From: Candidatus Solibacter sp.
GTDB taxonomy: Bacteria > Acidobacteriota > Terriglobia > Bryobacterales > Bryobacteraceae
Reading direction: 5' to 3'
Length of the DNA: 9,261 nucleotides
Assembly (NCBI GenBank): GCA_017883345.1
Contig: JADGNT010000145.1
Span: 1-9,261 of the forward strand
Shown: positions 5,730 to 9,261 of the stretch, piece after piece
Layout: each line of letters starts with the position of its first letter
Numbering within the stretch: the stretch's first letter is position 1
Program-made: the position numbers and the translations under genes
The notes under the pieces: model-generated
What the model was told of the DNA's origin: nothing
Seen by the model: only the letters and a program-made list of their open reading frames with translations
Database searches by the model: none

Positions 5730-7355
5730 AATGCTCAGCGCGTCGCCGCGCTTCAGGTTGTTCACGTGCGCGTCGAAGATCACGCGCGATACGAACACGG
5801 CGGTGAACAGGTTGGCCAGCAGACCGAAGGTCAGCGTGACGGCGAAGCCCTTCACCGGGCCGGTACCGAAGATGAACAGGATGAAGGCGGAGACGATGGT
5901 GGTGACGTGCGTATCCACGATGGTCACCCAGGCCCGGCCAAATCCCTGTTCCACGGCCGACGGGGCCGTTTTTCCGTTGCGCAACTCCTCGCGAATACGC
6001 TCGAAGATAAGCACGTTGGAATCGACGCCCATGCCGACGGTCAGGATCACGCCGGCGATTCCGGGCAGGGTCAAGGTAGCACCGCTGAAACCGAGGAACC
6101 CAAGCAGGATGATCAGGTTCAGGATCAGCGCCAGGTCGGCGTTGATGCCGGCGCCGCGGTAGTACACCAGCATGAAGACCATGACCGCGAGCATGCCGAT
6201 GACGGCGGCCAGCACGCCGTGGCGAATGGAATCCGCCCCCAGCGAGGGGCCTACGGTGCTCTCCTGCAGGTAGGTGATGCCCGCCGGCAGAGCGCCGGAG
6301 CGCAGCACCATGGAAAGGTCCTTGGACTCTTCTTCGGAGAAGCTGCCGGTGATGCGGCCCTGATCGTGAATCTGCTCCTGGATGGTAGCCACCTGCTGGA
6401 CCTTGTGGTCAAGCACGACGGCCAGCTTGTCGTTGACGTGGGCGCCGGTGAACTGCGCGAAGCGGCGGCCGCCTTCGGCGGTGAGGGTGAAGCCGACGGC
6501 GGGACGGTTGTTCTCGTCGCGCGTCATCTGCGCGTCACGAAGATCACGACCGCTCACGGCCGCGGTACGCGAAACGATATAGAACTGATCGCCGGTGTCC
6601 TGGGTGTTGCCGGCGCGGCGCTTCATCAGAGGACCTTCGGGCAGCAGCACCGTGTCCGGCGGGAGGATGCCGTTGTGCGCCTGGAGCGCCGCCTGTTCGG
6701 TGGGAAATGGCCCGTCAACCGCTTGCCGGATTTCCAACATGGCGGTGGACTGCATGATCTGCTTGACCCGGGCAGGATCGTCAACGCCGGGGAGCTGTAC
6801 CAGGATCTGGTACTGACCCAGACCATGCTCCTCGATGACCGGCTCGCTGACGCCGAGCTGGTCAATGCGGTTGCGGATGGTCTCGATGGCCTGGGCCACG
6901 GCGCGCGTCTTGATGTCTTTGAGCGTCTGCGGCTTCATCGCCAGCACCCAGGAATTTTCCGGGCCGGAGCTGAGGTCGTAATCGGAAAGGCGGTCCTGCA
7001 CGACGCTGCGCAGGTCGGCGGCCGACTCGGGTGGAACGCCCTTGATGAGGACGCGATCGGAATTATTGACCGGATCGGGCTTGGCGACGTCGGCGTAGGC
7101 GATGTTCTTGACGCGCATCTGCTCTTTGAGCGTCTCGATGGCGCGGTCGCTGTCGGAGTTCACCGCCTCGTTGACCCGGACCTGGAGAATGAGGTGAGTG
7201 CCACCCTTGAGGTCGAGGCCAAGGTGAATGCGGTCCTGAATCGAGGCGATGAGCGACTGGCCGTTCAGTCCCTTCGGAATCCCGATAATGCCGATAAGGA
7301 AAGCCAGCATTACCGCGATAATGAAAACTGTTTTCCAGAGTAAGGTCTTATTCAT
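5727..7355 (-). CDS. secD: Protein translocase subunit SecD
   Basis: The product is 542 residues starting MNKTLLWKTVFIIAVMLAFL. The first membrane helix is at about 8-26, then LGLDLKGGTH (45-54), the SecD signature. A large periplasmic region includes AIETIRNRIDQLGVSEPVIE and LPGVDDPARVKQIMQSTAMLE. Five C-terminal helices carry VGMGVDSNVLIFERIREE (from 440) and close with VKGFAVTLTFGLLANLFTAV. SecD and SecF form a membrane complex that completes protein export by a proton-driven movement of the periplasmic domain. Length and motif order are normal for stand-alone SecD. It lies between yajC and secF in the classical order. The ATG abuts a tandem repeat and has no Shine-Dalgarno sequence: the bases before it are just repeated CAACTGA units. 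Confidence 0.98.
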   Translation of the reverse strand: MNKTLLWKTVFIIAVMLAFLIGIIGIPKGLNGQSLIASIQDRIHLGLDLKGGTHLILQVRVNEAVNSDSDRAIETLKEQMRVKNIAYADVAKPDPVNNSDRVLIKGVPPESAADLRSVVQDRLSDYDLSSGPENSWVLAMKPQTLKDIKTRAVAQAIETIRNRIDQLGVSEPVIEEHGLGQYQILVQLPGVDDPARVKQIMQSTAMLEIRQAVDGPFPTEQAALQAHNGILPPDTVLLPEGPLMKRRAGNTQDTGDQFYIVSRTAAVSGRDLRDAQMTRDENNRPAVGFTLTAEGGRRFAQFTGAHVNDKLAVVLDHKVQQVATIQEQIHDQGRITGSFSEEESKDLSMVLRSGALPAGITYLQESTVGPSLGADSIRHGVLAAVIGMLAVMVFMLVYYRGAGINADLALILNLIILLGFLGFSGATLTLPGIAGVILTVGMGVDSNVLIFERIREELRNGKTAPSAVEQGFGRAWVTIVDTHVTTIVSAFILFIFGTGPVKGFAVTLTFGLLANLFTAVFVSRVIFDAHVNNLKRGDALSI

Positions 7356-7431
7356 GTTGTCAGTTGTCAGTTGTCAGTTGTCAGCTTTCAGTCGCCGGAA
7401 CAGCTGACGACTGGCAACTGGCAACGAGCAA
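7356..7431. repeat. Inverted heptamer arrays filling the yajC/secD spacer
   Basis: GTTGTCA is repeated four times exactly (7356-7383), then GCTTTCA (7384-7390). After thirteen bases come CTGACGA (7404), CTGGCAA (7411), CTGGCAA (7418) and CGAGCAA (7425-7431). The two sides are inverted: 7363-7384 and 7404-7425 match as arms at 19 of 22 positions. The element begins immediately at the secD ATG and ends immediately at the yajC stop codon, so it is the whole spacer. Confidence 0.9.
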
Positions 7432-7752
7432 CTAGCTCTTCAATTCTTCCGGTCCCATTACGGAGACGACGGCGTTCTTGCTCACTTCCAGCCGCAGATT
7501 ATCGGGCGGAACGCGGAGATGAATCGAGGTGTCGCGCAGGGCGACGATGGTGCCCGCGATACCGCCCTGGGTCATGACGCGGTCACCCGTCTTGAGCTCG
7601 TTCAACATCAGCTGCCACTTCTTCTGCCGTTTCTGCTGCGGCATAATGAGCAGGAAATAAAAAATTACAAAGATCAGTATCAAGGGCAGCCACATCACCA
7701 TGCCGCCGCCCCCGCCCGTCGATTGGGCCAGGATTGCCGTTATCGATTGCAA
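7432..7752 (-). CDS. yajC: Sec translocon accessory protein YajC
   Basis: The product is 106 residues with a TTG start at 7752, chosen because AGGAG (7766-7762) lies nine bases upstream. A second TTG at 7761 touches that site, and Met18 (7701) is a less likely alternative. Longer in-frame readings only translate the dyad repeats. After a Gly-rich N-terminus there is one membrane helix at about 19-37, then the family's PQQKRQKKW motif and the small basic domain with LKTGDRVMTQGGIAGTIVAL. YajC associates with SecD and SecF in the inner membrane. Its place directly between tgt and secD is the common bacterial order. Confidence 0.94.
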   Translation of the reverse strand: MQSITAILAQSTGGGGGMVMWLPLILIFVIFYFLLIMPQQKRQKKWQLMLNELKTGDRVMTQGGIAGTIVALRDTSIHLRVPPDNLRLEVSKNAVVSVMGPEELKS

Positions 7753-7833
7753 GCTGGTCAACTCCTGAGTTCTCCTCGTGCCTTTCCGGTCCCATTCTTC
7801 ACCAAGGGCACGGCGGATACGGTGTCTGCTTCT

Positions 7834-7868
7834 CCCACCCTTCCAAGACCGGTCAGGGTGGGGCACCC
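7834..7868. repeat. 35-bp GC-rich dyad repeat, copy D (tgt/yajC)
   Basis: CCCACCC (7834-7840), TTCCAAGACCGGTC, AGGGTGGGG (7855-7863), CACCC. This copy is close to the consensus and is followed after three bases by copy E. Confidence 0.85.
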
Positions 7869-7871
7869 AAG

Positions 7872-7904
7872 CACCCTTGCAAAAGCGGTCAGGATGGGGC
7901 ACAC
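7872..7904. repeat. 35-bp GC-rich dyad repeat, copy E (tgt/yajC)
   Basis: CACCCTTGCAAAAGCGGTC followed by AGGATGGGGCACAC. It is diverged in one arm (GGATGG for GGGTGG), in direct orientation with copies D and F. Confidence 0.75.
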
Positions 7905-7978
7905 ACACCGATGCAACAATTTGTTCCTACGGGTGGATCGCTGCAGGGTCCCGGGAGCTCCCCGGCACCGGCGCCACG

Positions 7979-8013
7979 CCCACCCTTCCAAAATCAGTCA
8001 GGGTGGGGCACCC
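7979..8013. repeat. 35-bp GC-rich dyad repeat, copy F (tgt/yajC)
   Basis: CCCACCCTTCCAAAATCAGTC followed by AGGGTGGGGCACCC. It is nearly identical to copy D over the arms and the outer CACCC block. Confidence 0.85.
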
Positions 8014-8057
8014 GGCTTGAGGAGCGATGGCCGGATCTTCCCGTTGGCATGGGGACT

Positions 8058-9261
<1,204 letters not shown>

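Larger units (their letters stand above)
7753..8057. other. tgt/yajC spacer (305 bases) made largely of dyad repeats
   Basis: Three copies (D, E, F) of the GC-rich dyad repeat occupy about a third of it. Between E and F, 7905-7978 is GC-rich with no recognisable element. Next to yajC only its Shine-Dalgarno sequence stands out. Frames that read through the region encode repeated VPHPDR/GWGT-type peptides, which are translations of the repeat and not a gene. Confidence 0.7.

Noticed and set aside
4839..7343. Plus-strand open frame of over 800 codons opposite secD and secF
   Set aside because: It is antisense to two unmistakable genes, has a His/Gly/Asp/Val-rich composition typical of the reverse frame of GC-rich coding DNA, and matches no family.
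7753..7908. N-terminal extension of YajC
   Set aside because: The added residues (VPHPDRFCKG and so on) are translations of two dyad repeats; a TTG with a well-placed AGGAG gives a YajC of normal length.

Overview
This is a GC-rich window in which every supportable gene lies on the minus strand, so transcription runs from position 9261 towards 1. Gene content and order, and protein details such as a TonB starting MFEDSLIESGG and a gene run tonB-exbB-exbD-exbD-TPR, suggest a member of the Acidobacteriota (Terriglobia or a relative). This is a judgement from protein style, not a database match.

The first block (9261 to 4386) is tgt, yajC, secD, secF. It has the classical bacterial arrangement of the queuosine tRNA-guanine transglycosylase followed by the ancillary SecDF-YajC complex of the Sec translocon. 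The second block (4168 to 333) is tonB, exbB, two different exbD genes and a TPR putative lipoprotein. Together these form a proton-motive-force-driven energy transducer for outer-membrane transport plus an envelope-associated helper. A strong intrinsic terminator (about 244-282) closes this block. The last 111 bases hold the first 37 codons of a biotin carboxylase gene (accC-like), the start of a separate unit.

The genes are ordinary. The interest lies in what sits between and inside them. Nearly every gene junction carries one of two kinds of repeat. The first is a ~35-bp GC-rich dyad (CCCACCC ... AGGGTGGGG-CACCC) in six copies, at tgt/yajC (three), tonB/exbB, exbB/exbD1 and exbD1/exbD2. 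The second is arrays with a seven-base period (GTTGTCA, GGTAATC, TTTTCGA, GCCCGAA, GTCGATG and related units) in the yajC/secD and secD/secF spacers, a related 7/8-base array in exbD2/TPR, and an in-frame series inside tgt. The tgt series adds about 48 residues before the GIVQGG motif. The one junction with neither type is secF/tonB, which instead holds a perfect TGTCTA-CT-TAGACA dyad 30 bases from the tonB start and is the likely boundary of transcription units.

No mobile-element genes, CRISPR array, tRNA or rRNA was found. The long open frames on the plus strand are shadows of the GC-rich minus-strand genes.
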